From positions 48,422,318 to 48,486,317 of the forward strand of contig JACMZG010001908.1 in NCBI GenBank assembly GCA_018340805.1: a stretch of DNA of 64,000 nt. The letters run 5' to 3'. The notes under the pieces are model-generated. The model was not told the origin of the DNA. It did no database searches and was given only the letters and a program-made list of their open reading frames with translations. Shown here piece after piece: positions 44,935 through 56,249 of the stretch; the stretch's first letter is position 1, and every line of letters begins with the position of its first letter. This DNA comes from Microvelia longipes. Its lineage: Eukaryota > Arthropoda > Insecta > Hemiptera > Veliidae. The position numbers and the translations under genes were made by a program.

Positions 44935-46570
44935 AACTTTACGGGATAAAGAATTAGGGTTTAGTTTTAAATTACGGGAAATAACTCGTCTCAATGTTTT
45001 TTTAAATTTAGTATATTCTATTTTTGCATCTAGTATTTCACATCACTGTTTCTATATTTTATTTTTCGCAATAACTTCAAAACCTTTATTTTTGAGCTTA
45101 ATTACTGCGTTTGAATTGAATAAAATAATGACATCTCATATTTTAATAGAACTTATCAGTTTTTTATAGTTGGGGTTTATAGTGGCTTTCCAAAGAAAAT
45201 TAGAATATATTTTCAATTGAATTCGCCCTGAAAATCCGTTTCAGGTAATTACAAATTTTTCTTTTCCTTTATTTTCACTCAATTACGCTAATAAAAGCAC
45301 AATACTTCCAAAAGGTATAAATATATGCTTTTACTATTTGCATTACATGTAATATTTTTTTTAAGCCGCAGAGCGTAAGTTTTTTAACTCTGTAGTGTGC
45401 CATTTTTCCACTCACATATTATTATTAAAGGAAAATAGAAAGCAAAAATGTGTTCTGGGATATCTTATAACAGCCCGAACAGGCTGAATAAAATAGGGAT
45501 AAAATAGGGATTTATAAAAAAGTGGGAGCCACTAGTGATTTATTTTTTTAATGCAATTTTGAGAGACTGGCGCTAATTATTTGGCAAAGGCAAAAGAAGA
45601 CAGAAGTTGGCAATCTTGCCATATAAGACTTTAGGACTATTGTGTCAAGGATTGATACATGACCTTGTCTAAAATATCTGATTTACGTCTCCTTATCAAC
45701 ATCTCACTGACAATAATGAAAGTCGTAAGATCAAAACGGCTCTGTCCTCAACAATCTAGAATAACGTTTTGTAGAGACATTGCTCAGTTTTAATAATACT
45801 TGTAATTAGTTAACGATTTCAATTTGTAATAACAATAGTTTATAATAAAACAATAAATTCTCAGCACACCAATGCCCAACCCTTGTTATAAATTAAAGAA
45901 GGTCAAACTAATAGATAAGTAATATAGATAGAAATTAACTTGTACAAAATATATTTTACATTCAATGGAATAGAAAGGATATAAATTACAAAATTCAATT
46001 AACGTAATATCATTAATTTAACCGACAAATTGCATTTAAATTTATATTAATACTGAAATGTTATTCTAACAAGTCAAAGAATTAATTGCTAAAGAAAGGT
46101 AAAAACGGGGTCGCATTTGAAATGTAACTAAAAACCCCTGATCATTTACAAAAATCAATATTTGGAGGTTTTGTCTCTACATTTGGGAAGGAAATTGTAT
46201 TTCAGTTAAATAAAGGCTATCGTACTGTTTATTAGAGTCAGAAATGTAATGATTAATAGAGCGGGGCTGAAACTCCCCTCTCTTATCTACTTGTCAGTTA
46301 ATAAAACTCTAGCAAACTAAATCCATCTAAAGCGAGGTGTTTTATCCAATCATACGGATATGGATTAAAGTAAAACAGCTTTGTTAGTTGTTTAGATTAT
46401 ATGTTAAAAAACAAATGCCATATTTATTAACAAACATTAACAAATCAGAATTGATTTTATTTATTGCGATACATAAATAAAAACAAAGCATAATGTAGTA
46501 TAACTCTACACGGTCTTCATACTCCTGAATTTAGAAAAACAAATATTGATCTAAATTTTAAGGAGTTCTG
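44935..46570. other. Unassigned AT-rich DNA
   Basis: The 97-codon frame at 44876-45169 starts in the family G repeat and becomes AT-driven hydrophobic sequence, so I do not accept it as a gene. No other features recognised. Confidence 0.5.
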
Positions 46571-46574
46571 ATTA

Positions 46575-46850
46575 GAGAGTCACGCGTGGTGTAGTGGTTA
46601 AGGTACGCAGCCTATACACAGAATAAATGGACTTTAAACTTCCGAGTTTATTTAGTCATGGGTTCAATCCCAGCACGGCCGAGTTTATTTAGTCATGAGT
46701 TCAATCCAAGCACAAGCCTCTGGGATTTTTATGAGCGGGATAAAAATTCTGCGTACCCCGTCCTTCTGAAGGGACGTAAAGCCGGTGGTCTCGAGCCTGT
46801 GCGTTGTCAGGTACTCGTTAAAGATCCCTTACCCTAAATAAAACTGTATA
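46575..46850 (+). repeat. tRNA-derived SINE
   Basis: The head has an A box (TGGTGTAGTGG, about 46588-46598) and a B box (GGGTTCAATCCC, 46660-46671), the internal Pol III promoter of tRNA genes. The B-box segment 'gagtttatttagtcatg' to 'ttcaatccaagcac' is duplicated in tandem at 46682-46712. The body includes 'gaagggacgtaaagccggtgg' in part and ends 'gttaaagatccctt', a tail common in animal SINEs and LINE 3' ends. Spacing between boxes is larger than in a true tRNA, so it is not a functional tRNA gene. Confidence 0.78.
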
Positions 46851-47189
46851 GGCAAAATTTAGGACCCTCATAGTAGATTCATTATAATACTATAGTTTGT
46901 CTGCCTTGTAGTTTAAAGTGTATGGAGGTTTGGTTTAACAGCGAGGGCACGTGTTGTTCCTAGTTTTCACTAGACTATAAGGGTCAGTGAAAATATGTAT
47001 GATTGCTTGAAAAAAGCATTAGAGGAACCATACAACTCTTCTGTCTAGATTAGATGAAATATGCCTACACTTGAAATCAAAAGGAGTAGAACACTATCTT
47101 AAGGAGTAGGCAAAAAGGGCCCAACAACGTGGCCTACTTGCCTGATAGTTACTACCACTCCCTCCCATATTACTAGGAAGTTAATAAGG

Positions 47190-47280
47190 AGTTATGACAT
47201 CGGACTCTCTTCGCTCGTAAGAACATTATCATAACCATCCAAAGCTTAAGGTCGTATTCGGCCTTGCTACGCTTGATTAA
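47190..47280 (-). repeat. 5S-SINE body fragment
   Basis: The minus strand carries 'caagcgtagcaaggccgaa' and 'acgagcgaagagagtccga', related to the SINE body at 49340-49375. The head is absent. Confidence 0.5.
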
Positions 47281-47287
47281 AGTAATG

Positions 47288-47304
47288 ATATATATGTATA
47301 TATA

Positions 47305-47376
<72 letters not shown>
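47288..47376. repeat. (TA)n microsatellite
   Basis: TA array with TAATATTA interruptions. Confidence 0.93.
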
Positions 47377-47378
<2 letters not shown>

Positions 47379-47451
47379 TAAAACTATGTCTCAAATAACG
47401 AGGTATAGGGGTGACTATTTAAGCTATTTAAGCTTGACATCAGAATTAAAT

Positions 47452-47518
47452 GAAGAATCATCTACTTGCTGTTAAATATTCATATGCAACAGCAAGTATC
47501 GACGGTACCTGATTCTTT
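47452..47518. repeat. Foldback family F, short derivative
   Basis: Only the terminal parts of family F remain: 'gaagaatcatctacttgctg' and, inverted, 'caacagcaagtatcgacgg' to 'ctgattctt'. The whole interior found at 14192-14391 is missing, giving a 67-bp element. Confidence 0.8.
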
Positions 47519-47524
47519 TATTGA

Positions 47525-48360
47525 AGAAGCAATTTATTTAACTTGAAAACTTATTTAACGGAAAACATCACTTGAATAATTGGGAATTTCTATGCTACTT
47601 TTATACCTTTGACTTCTAACTACAGCTCAGGTAACTGACTATACAGCTAACATAAAGCTATTAATCAAAATTTAAATATGAGGAATGTAATACATTGTCA
47701 TGACTGTGAAATATTATTAGACACGAGAAGTTTTTAGTATCCTTGTGTACTTTGACAAATAACATCAAAATGCAACGAATGGAGAATACGTACACCATAA
47801 CAAAATTGGATTACTATAGCTATTTATTATTTTTATTTTATTTTAAAAGTGTTCTGCCACTAAGATATAAAAACCACGATGCATGATATATTATGTTCGC
47901 AACGCCCGACCGTTGAGAGCGCTGTGATCATTATATTGAGAAGTGGAAGGGTTACAATTACCCCATCGTACTGATCAATCTCCATCCATATCGTACCATC
48001 AATCTCACGCTTGCGTTTCAACACCCTAAAGTAATTATTACAATAGGTGACGTTGGTTATAGGCGATGTCAGTTTTTACTCGTATGTTGTATTAAAAAAG
48101 AATTAAAAGGAAGAAAAAAATGAGACAAAAAACAAGAATACACGAAACGAAAACACTGCAATTTTTTGATTTTGTATTTCACGGCCTAAAAGGATTCACT
48201 ATCAACGAAGTGAACAAACTAATCGAGCTCCGGGCATGAAACTTTGGTTCAAACCCTCCTCTAGTTATTTCACTTGGCGTGCTTTTAAGGCTTTGCCTCT
48301 AACCAATCTCTAAACATTTCCCTTGCCGCCGAAAACTTTCATTCAGAACCAAAGAGACTT
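47525..48360. other. AT-rich DNA, nothing recognised
   Basis: No gene or family recognised. Confidence 0.45.
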
Positions 48361-48364
48361 ATAC

Positions 48365-48580
48365 TTGGATAGAGGATTCAACAGCTCTTATTATTCCTTG
48401 TGTAGCGTGGTACAATAACTGTACATTACTCACGTAATTTTTGAGTTTTCATATATTAATTATAATTTTACGACATTACTATATTATTTTTCGACTAATT
48501 AATTTTAAATTACGAAAAATTAATTTAAAAAAAGTTTTAATTATTATTTATAGCATATATTTCTTAAAGTGATCTCGTTT
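48365..48580 (+). repeat. Dispersed repeat family H, copy 2
   Basis: Parallels 10960-11175: 'gtgtagcgtggtacaataac', 'tgtacatt', a degenerate 'cacgtaat' where copy 1 has TGACGTCA, then 'tattatttttcga' and 'tatagcatatatttcttaaa'. Confidence 0.7.
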
Positions 48581-48599
48581 TGAGTTGGGAAATCACCTA

Positions 48600-48800
48600 A
48601 CTCATATACTCGTATACATCTCTTTTATAAAAATTGAACTGATGCTGATAAAAAAGTTAATTTGTTGGTCTAATATATGACTACATACATGGAAAGTATC
48701 AAATTAAGTCGAAGATTCTCCAGCGTATGAACTTGTAAAATTTTTGCTGAGTCATTCATGACGGTTAATGACGTCATACACAATTTTTTTAAGCGGCACG
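48600..48800 (+). repeat. Dispersed repeat family C-like segment
   Basis: Has 'aattgaactgatgctgataa', 'tgctgagtcattcatgacgg' and TGACGTCA (48769-48776) preceded by 'ggttaa', as at 35570-35720 (opposite relation to family B there). Confidence 0.55.
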
Positions 48801-48881
48801 ACTAGATCTAGAGATTAATTTTTAACTCATTAGTTGTTTTGACAGAGATTTTGTGGTATATGTTAAACATGGTTAATATTT

Positions 48882-49121
48882 AATACACTTGAGTTTAAAA
48901 AAAAAATATATTTAATTGTCAAACCACAATACATAAAAAAGAAAAACTGACCGGTTTCGACTATTAGTTAGTCATCTTCAGAGTACTTTTTATAAACTTA
49001 CTTTAGTTTATAAAAAGTACTCTGAAGATGACTAACTAATAGTCGAAACCGGTCAGTTTTTCTTTTTTATGTATTGTGGTTTGACAATTAAATATATATT
49101 TTTTTTAAACTCAAGTGTATT
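48882..49121. repeat. Near-perfect foldback, ~115-bp arms
   Basis: The outer ends read 'aatacacttgagttt' and its complement, and the match continues almost without mismatch to the centre near 49003. Each arm includes 'aaaactgaccggtttcg'. The right arm has CTGAAGA (49022-49028), hairpin GACTA-loop-TAGTC and GAAA (49045-49048), then CCGGTC. No ORF. Confidence 0.93.
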
Positions 49122-49197
49122 AATTTTTAACCCAATTTTCAAATCTCTGGCATGAACACAACTTCATGTTGTGTTCATGAACCCAACTTCATGATCA

Positions 49198-49428
49198 TAA
49201 AAATTAAGGAGCATTAAGTGTGATCAGTGCCGTATGCGTGAGCACTGAGAATGATACGGATGCATTTACTGAAGACAAGCGGAGCGAGTCAAAAGGTATG
49301 TTGCAGAATAAATTAGGTGAACTGTATTTCTGAGGACGAGCGAAGCGAGCCCGAAGCAGGGAGGATGAGCGTAGCGATTCCGATGTAATGAGTAAAAATT
49401 CCGAGGTACCCCGTACCCGATTTTTTCA
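49198..49428 (+). repeat. 5S rRNA-derived SINE copy, full length
   Basis: A diverged 5S head (ATTAAGGAGCATTAAG, then GATCAGTGCCGTATGCGTGA) is followed by two body repeats ('caagcggagcgagt' and 'gaggacgagcgaagcgagcc', then 'gaggatgagcgtagcgattc') and the tail 'ttccgaggtaccccgtaccc' plus 'gatttttt'. Together with 56043 it defines the family layout. The T run could terminate Pol III transcription. Confidence 0.85.
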
Positions 49429-49429
49429 C

Positions 49430-51745
49430 TATCCCGTTCTTAGACTATCAACATTAAAAATAAATAAATTTCTTAACTACAGTCATAATTTTACATATTA
49501 TTTATTCGAGCAAAAATATAAATGATAAACAATATGTAGAGAACAATAAACATAAGAATGTGATGAGTAGTCCAACATATAATTATAAAACAGGCTGTTA
49601 TAAATATAGACGCCAAGTGTTGTACGTATGTAACGAGTACAACCTGTTTTGGTAACATGCCAGAATACATGTAATGTGGCTCAAATAAAGGAGTAGGGGG
49701 TTATATTGTGACAAGAAAGACTCCTATTGTCTCAGAGTTTATTTATGCCTCGGTTGTCAAACCTGACGACAATTGGCACTGCTTCGGTAACTACCGGTCT
49801 AATTGTCTAAGAAGCAGTTTGTCATTCGGATAACAATCTAGATTAATATCTAACGATTCCCCCTTGCAAAATAATAAATTTTAATACAAAAATATTATCT
49901 TGTTTTAATCTTTAACTTCAATATAAAACATTTTAAGCAAATAAATAATTCAGTTATACAATGTTTTATCATATTTAAATTACAACAATTAAATAAAATT
50001 AATACTTATGAAATGAAAATAATTTTGTTAAGAGTTGTTTACTTTTCCTTAATGTGTTTAATTTATTTCATTAGTTATTTTTCTTGAGGTAATACTCATT
50101 TAATATTTTCCTTCCCCATATCCTATACTAGGAAGGGAAAGCATTATACAATTTAAAAATGAGACTTTTTTTATAAAATGTCTTCAATTCAGCACCATAA
50201 AATTTCTAAATTCGTAAAATTTGTGGAGTCTGAATTTATAGACGTTTGGATGAGTGTACTCTTTTAAGGATTCAAATAAAGGTCTATCCACAAATATAGT
50301 TGTAAGCATATAATGATAGTAAAACCGGCTTTCAACCAAATAAAGGTCAGCCTCAGTACCTACAAACAAGAGGACGATCAAATAAATAAAATACAATAAG
50401 TACACAATATAATTATAGCACAATTAATAGTATTAATAGTACAATAATACTAACGTCACTCATAAGTACTCTTTTATTGTAGACACAATGCAGGTCAAAC
50501 GGCTCAGCCGATTCCAACAAAAAACAAGACTAAAAGATTATAAACTTAGTTTATTAAGGAATTCCCTTCGAAAAAATTTCTAATAAGATAGGTGATATAG
50601 CTGGACTCGAAATCGGGAGTGTTACATCCGTTTCAGAGGTCCCTAACCAAGAAAATTGTTTGTTTTTTTAACGAGATATCTCTGAGGTTACTAATACTTG
50701 CCTACTAAGTCAGGTTAAAATCCTGACACCTCACACGACGAACCTGATGATATGTGAAGTACTTGCCCTCAAAACAACATTGGCAATGTATTACATTTAA
50801 CTAATTTAACTCACAATTCAACATTCAACAACTCACAATCACAAACTTTCATGTGTTATCTCTTCTAAAGAAGTTTTTCCACGTATATATTTCTAAATAT
50901 CGATAATAAAAACCCTAAAATTATTAACGTTAGAAAGAAGAATTAAGAATAGACATATCAAATGTAAAACATCAAAATTTAATATAACACGGCTTTTCAG
51001 CTTATCTTCCAAGAAGGACCCCATAAACAATGTCACATTTATAAGCAAAACTTTAACACCTCCAACTTAACTGACTTATGACGGGGCTTCTAAAATCTTT
51101 GGACAATACTTTTATGACCCATAAAAGACATTTACAAAAAATATACTAGAAAAAGAGGGCCTGAGGTTAAACCGCTTTTAAGAAGTTAAAAGCCTAGCCC
51201 CAGAGACATCTGTAGAATCGTAGACATCTTTGGTGTCGTAAAAAATATGGATTAGTGACTATCACGTGACCTTAAAGAACCAAATGAGGCATATCTGGCT
51301 TTTTGCCAAAATTTAACCGAAAAATTGTAACAGCCTGATGGTCTGTTCTTGGTTGCAATTTCACTTAATTTTTTCAGTAATTTTTGTGGATTTCCTAAGA
51401 GAATACGATAAAAGGTTTCAAAGATTAGCATCAAGTAAGGTTTGCATGAGCCCAAAAAGAGCTAATTAGATAAAAATAAATGTTTATCTACCAAGAAAGT
51501 TTAACTTAAAAATATACAAAACATACTTTTGTAAAGAGGATGAACTCTAAAGATTACATTACTTCTTCCGTCCATTCTTTCAAAGGAGGGACGAAACAGC
51601 GATTCAAAGTTTTTGTTTAAGAAGGAAGAAATTAGTTTTCTATAGGGTAGAAGCATGGGATTGTCTTTGAAAGATCCAGTAAAGGCATTTACATTACAAA
51701 GTGTAAGTAACCAGACTTCAAACCATAAATGATTAAATCAAGAAA
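49430..51745. other. Unassigned AT-rich DNA
   Basis: No coding frame with recognisable features. 50325-50360 has 'aaaaccggctttcaacc', like 39400. 49680-49860 is less AT-rich but unassigned. Confidence 0.45.
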
Positions 51746-51747
51746 CG

Positions 51748-52072
51748 AATGGATGGTTGAGCAAGACATCAAGCAAGGAACATTGTTGAGCAAGACATTA
51801 AATAAGAAATAGATTCTTGAGCAAGACATCAAACAAGGAATGGATTTTTGAGCAAGACATCAAACAAGGAATGGATTGTTGAGCAAGACATCAAACAAGG
51901 AATGGATTGTTGAGCAAGACATCAAGCAAGGAATGAATTGTTGAACAAGACATCAAGCAAGGAATGAATTGTTGAATAAGACATCAAGCAAGGAATGAAT
52001 TGTTGAATAAGACATCAAGCAAGGAATGAATTGTTGAACAAGACATCAAGCAAGGCATGGATTGTTGAGCAA
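51748..52072. repeat. Minisatellite, 31-bp unit, ~10 copies
   Basis: The unit 'gagcaagacatcaagcaagg' plus 'aatggattgtt' (31 bp) repeats with point variants such as 'gaataagacatc'. Confidence 0.94.
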
Positions 52073-52079
52073 TAAATTA

Positions 52080-53295
52080 ATTATTCCTAGATAAAATCTC
52101 GCCCGGCTTACGGACACTTAAACCAAAATAATTTTCAGTTGAGGATGGCACAAGATGTAATATTTTAGGTGTTATTCGCCATGTTTTATTCTCTCTTTAT
52201 TTATTTTTACTATAATTTATTCATTCATATTTTTAGGGATGTTTTGATGTAAGATGAGTGCGAGTTATGCAAAGGGGCGTACCAGGAATAGAGGAAGGTC
52301 TCATTAGTCGGAGCTTGAGACTACCAAGGCTCTACTTAGATCTTGCTAATGAGTCTACTCTCTCATTACACAGCAACCGTCTTCTCCGCTAACTCACATT
52401 CAAAAGAATGTAAAGCAGAAAGAAATTTCCAAGATAAAAGTGAGGAATAAAATGTCTATAGAAAAGTCGCTAAAAGAATTGACTTATCTATATATATTTT
52501 TTGCTGCTTCTAATCTCTTTAACTTACACAGAAAAAAGAATAAAAAGATGAGTCTTGCTTTCATAACAAAGTAATAGAAATGCACAAAAGAAAAAATAAA
52601 AAAGATCATACAACACAACTATACAAAAAATAAACAATGAATTACAAGATGCATACAAGAACGATGGAATCCATCAAACATAAACAATGATGACAAAATA
52701 TATGCAAGAACAATGAAAAATAAATCATCGAAAAGAAAAATACTGGATGCAGATAAGAAATTTGGCGTAGGGGTTCATAAACCGGAAAGATTTTCTTTTT
52801 ATTAGTTAATTTCTTGTTAAAGAATTCATTTTTTGCTTAAGAATCCATTTTTAGCTTTATTATGGTTTATACGTAAGAAAAGAACAAATAAAATGTAAAT
52901 CTGAAATCTAATGAATAAAATTAACACTAAAAAATAATAAAAAGTGTTTTTATAGCTAAATAAACACAGAGTTTTTAAGAGAGACATATTTTTTGTCATA
53001 TTAACCGAATCCTACAAGGGGCAGAGAATGTTTGTCGAGGGCCCTTGGGATGTAGGTTTTAGCAATTTGCGTGTCTATTTACGAGATGCAGAGCCAGTGT
53101 TATTATAAAGTTAGTTTATTCTACAAACAATAGGATCGTATGAAAAGAATTCTGAGGTCATTATCAAATAGATTATGCCTTGCGGTCCTTGTCATTAACG
53201 TTTTTTCGTTTCAAGTATTGGATAAATTTTTAGGGGGGGGGGATAATGCATTTCTCTAAAGCATACGAAAATTAATTCACAATAGTGAAATTAAT
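52080..53295. other. Unassigned DNA
   Basis: 52240-52400 is less AT-rich with short inverted matches ('gtctcattagtc', 'ctaatgagtct'). A G9 run is at about 53233. No gene recognised. Confidence 0.45.
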
Positions 53296-53305
53296 CATTT
53301 TCTAG

Positions 53306-53382
53306 CTGAGCTACCAAGGACCGGTAGCTCAGTTTTAGAGCGCTCGCCTTACGACCTAGAGGTCGAGGGTTCAAATCTATTT
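53306..53382 (+). repeat. tRNA-like sequence with mirrored A box
   Basis: GGTAGCTCAGTTTTAGAGC (A-box region) and GAGGGTTCAAATC (B box, 53366-53378) resemble a tRNA, but the anticodon and acceptor stems do not pair and no 3' acceptor strand exists. CTGAGCTACC at 53306-53315 is an exact inverted copy of GGTAGCTCAG at 53323-53332, forming a 10-bp hairpin. Probably a tRNA-derived SINE head or tRNA relic. Confidence 0.65.
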
Positions 53383-53835
53383 TTATAAATGAAAAACAAT
53401 GACTTTAATTGTATAAGTTAATTAGCTATAAAAGTAAGCTATGGCCCTTTTTCCCAACACTGTGGGCATCATCACGCTAAAAAACTTAACACTACATTAA
53501 AAACTAAAATTTACAGAAATAAACAAAGCACATATATACATAAGACTGGAATTAAATAAATAAATAAATAATCACAAAATTAGCTAAAACTTAACTTCGT
53601 AACAAAAAAAATCATCTTTTTTTTGATGAAGTTAAGTTTTAGCTAATTCTGTGATTATTTTTTTAATTCTAGTCTTATGTATATGTGCTTTATTTGTTTT
53701 CTGTGATTTTTAGTTGCCAATGTAGTGTTTAGTATATTAGCCTGATGCCCACAGTGTTGGGTGAAATGGCCATAGCTTAATTTTATAGCTAATTAACCTA
53801 TAGAATTAAAGTCATTGTTTTTAATTTATAAAAAT
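53379..53835. repeat. Large foldback, arms of ~208-220 bp
   Basis: The outer ends 'atttttataaat' and 'atttataaaaat' are complementary, and the match continues through 'aatgactttaat', 'tagctat' and 'gcccacagtgttggg' to a loop at about 53599-53627. The arms differ by scattered substitutions and small indels, so it is older than the foldbacks at 30.6 and 48.9 kb. The right arm carries CTGATG, hairpin CCCA-loop-TGGG and GAAA (53742-53765). Confidence 0.9.
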
Positions 53836-53839
53836 GTGT

Positions 53840-54300
53840 GAATTTTATAAACTTAAGAGTGACACTAAGGATAAATTACTTAGGTACAAATCTAGCCAGA
53901 AAAGACTGTATATAAGGTTGTCTCTTGTACAGTTCTCTGGAGGTCTCGAATTCAAAGCCAGCCAACCCAGCTTAGGTTTGACTTTGTTCCCTTTGGCTGA
54001 TACACAAATGCAGGGTTGGATTTCGTCTGAGAAAAGCCTGGATCCACGTTTCCTTTGAATCCAGCTCGTGTAGAGTCAAAGTTATGCGGTCCGGTGGAGG
54101 ATCGAAAATATAAATAATGACCCATCTGAGCCGAGCACTGTGAAAGTGGAGACCCGGATTTAAAGGTCTGAGACCTTACGATTAGCTTAGGAAATTAAAC
54201 ATGCTTTGTTCGGATCTAAAAGGCGCCTCCTAGTGATTTGCGTCAGGTCATGTCAGGGCTATAGGTGTGGGTTTAAGCCCACTAACTTTGAGGTTGCTAA
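53840..54300. other. GC-richer unassigned segment
   Basis: This segment is clearly less AT-rich than its surroundings and includes 'gtgtgggtttaagccc' (54266-54281), a weak B-box resemblance. A 74-codon frame at 53834-54058 shows no recognised domain. It may be an unknown repeat. Confidence 0.4.
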
Positions 54301-54304
54301 GTTG

Positions 54305-55440
54305 AGGAATAAAACTAAAGGAACTAGTGTGTTTTGTAATGACTAGATGAGACTAATGAAATTAGAGTAGCTAGTGGAACTAGAGGCAGTTTACTAGCAG
54401 TGTACTTTTACAAAACCAATGCAACCACTATTTGCACTGCGTTAAAAATCAGTTGATTAATTTTTTTATCACTGAAAGGTTTTAGCGCTTAGGTTAAGAT
54501 TTTACAATTTTTTTCCAAAGGAAATTCACTAGATGTCAACAAAGATGCTTGTACAATAAATATGACTTGAAACACTCAAGGTGTAATGACAAAGACTCGT
54601 TGAATAGATAGGCTAAAAGTTAAGTGAATTTTATCGCGTTGTTGTTGTGGGAGCTCTCAGCACAGCTATTATCTCAGCTACCCTTTCGACCCTATACTCA
54701 GTTTATTCTCTTCACAGACCCCAACTTAACCTCCACATCAACACTGTATTGATATTTCTAGTTGAATTATTACAACAATATTGATATTTTAGTATTATTT
54801 TCATAAAATAAAATAAATTTAACATTGTAAACATTGTTAATAAATTGTTTGTTCGAACTAAATAACAATAAAATAAGCATTTTAGAATAAACAAACACAA
54901 ACAAGAATAAACATAATCTGCTAGAAATATACTAAAAAAAATTGGGTCCAGGGTACCACAGTAGTTTTCCTGACTATTTCGGACACACTTCGCTTGTCTG
55001 AAGCGTGTCCGTCATACGGTCGGAATGTCGTGATTATCCAAAACTCAAGTGGTAATTATGGCAAAAACGATAAAACCTCGGTTGCGGATTATTAGAGCGA
55101 ACTCAATAATTTCCCTAACATCTACGGTAGTAGGTGAACAAAAGCAATTATACAATTATTTCTTCGATTAAAATAAAATATGATTAACACAATATATGAT
55201 TAGATTAGTGTCCCAGAATGGACTTTCTTATTATTATAAATAATTATAAATAAAATAATTTGTGCTCGTAATATCAGATTTAATACATTGTACGCTAAGA
55301 TGATAGCAGACACACAAACATACAACTTAGTGAAGCCATAAGTTGCTTCTATCTCTGATGAATACCTGGAGGCAGCAACATCCAATTAACCTCTGATTAA
55401 ATGCATTAGACTAGCACCGAAATTCACTTAATAATAACAG
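54305..55440. other. AT-rich DNA with minor repeat fragments
   Basis: 54960-55020 holds 'cacacttcgcttgtctgaag', possibly a 5S-SINE body relic. 55285-55340 holds a short family B piece on the minus strand. Nothing else recognised. Confidence 0.4.
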
Positions 55441-55449
55441 TAATATTTT

Positions 55450-55895
55450 TTTTTCCTTATTTATACCTTATTTATATTTATATAGGTATACAGGAAAAGT
55501 ATTGTGTTTGCTAAAAAAATCCAAAACCGGGATGTCACTGGAATTATCTGCTTTGGGCGTTTTCAAGGCCTCCTGAGTGGTTTTCACAAAGCTATCTGTC
55601 TGTATGTGTGTGTGTGTGTCTGTTATCATCTTAGCTCCCTGTGTTCCTAGAAAAGTTTATGCCAGAAAATTGAAACATTGTACAAAAATTAGTCTACCGC
55701 TGTAGTTGTGCTATTCAGAAAATATATTTTTTTGACGTCATTAACTCGCAATATTAACTTAGCAAAAAATTCGAAAAATTATAAAACGCGAAAGATGTTC
55801 GATCAATTAGAGATTTTGCTCGCATGTAGCCACGTATAAGACTAAAATATGTTTCATTTCATTATCAGCATTAGTTAAATTATTATTGAATAGCT
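55450..55895 (+). repeat. Dispersed repeat family B, most complete copy
   Basis: Ordered blocks: 'ttccttatttatacc', 'ggaaaagtattgtgtttgct', 'aaaatccaaaaccggga', 'ggaattatctgctttgggcg', 'ggcctcctgagtggttttca', a GTGTGTGT tract, 'ctgttatcatcttagctccc', 'gtacaaaaattagtctac', TGACGTCA (55733-55740), 'ttaactcgcaa' and 'tttcattatcagcattag'. At least six other copies match parts of it in either orientation. No ORF. Class unknown. Confidence 0.85.
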
Positions 55896-56042
55896 TGTAC
55901 ACGTGTTTTAAACAATTGTATAAATCGAAAAATAATCTACTTTAGAGTTGAAATTTAGTACAAGTGTAACTCTTTACGTATTAAATAAGTACAATAAGTT
56001 TCGTTTTAATACGAAATGTAAATCCATGGTTTTTGTTGTATC

Positions 56043-56243
56043 ATAAAAGTTAAGCTGCATTAAGCTTGGTCAGTGCTATATGGGTGACCGCTATGAATGA
56101 AACGAATGTATTTACTACCTGAGGATAAATTATGCGAATTGTATATTCTGAGGACGAGCGAAGCGAGTTCAAAGTAGAGAGGATGAGCGTAGCGAATCTG
56201 ATTGATGATGGCAAGTTCCGAGGTACCCAGTACACGATTTTTT
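56043..56243 (+). repeat. 5S rRNA-derived SINE copy, full length
   Basis: Head: AAGTTAAGCTGCATTAAGC, then TTGGTCAGTGCTATATGGGT and GACCGCTATGAATG, matching 5S box A to box C. Body: 'gaggacgagcgaagcgagtt' and 'gaggatgagcgtagcgaatc'. Tail: 'ttccgaggtacccagtac' followed by a T run. The 63-codon frame across it is incidental. Confidence 0.88.
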
Positions 56244-56249
56244 TCTACT

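Noticed and set aside
46575..46680. Functional tRNA gene
   Set aside because: The distance between A and B boxes is larger than in a tRNA and the T-arm segment is duplicated, so it is a SINE head.
49022..49048. Hammerhead ribozyme at the 48.9-kb foldback
   Set aside because: CUGAAGA and GAAA are present, but an extra base disrupts the 10.1-11.1 pair, and the only complementary stem III strand lies in the other arm, where the long foldback duplex would dominate. Kept only as a hammerhead-like module.
53320..53382. Functional tRNA gene
   Set aside because: D-arm and T-arm boxes are present, but the anticodon stem and acceptor stem do not pair and there is no 3' acceptor strand.
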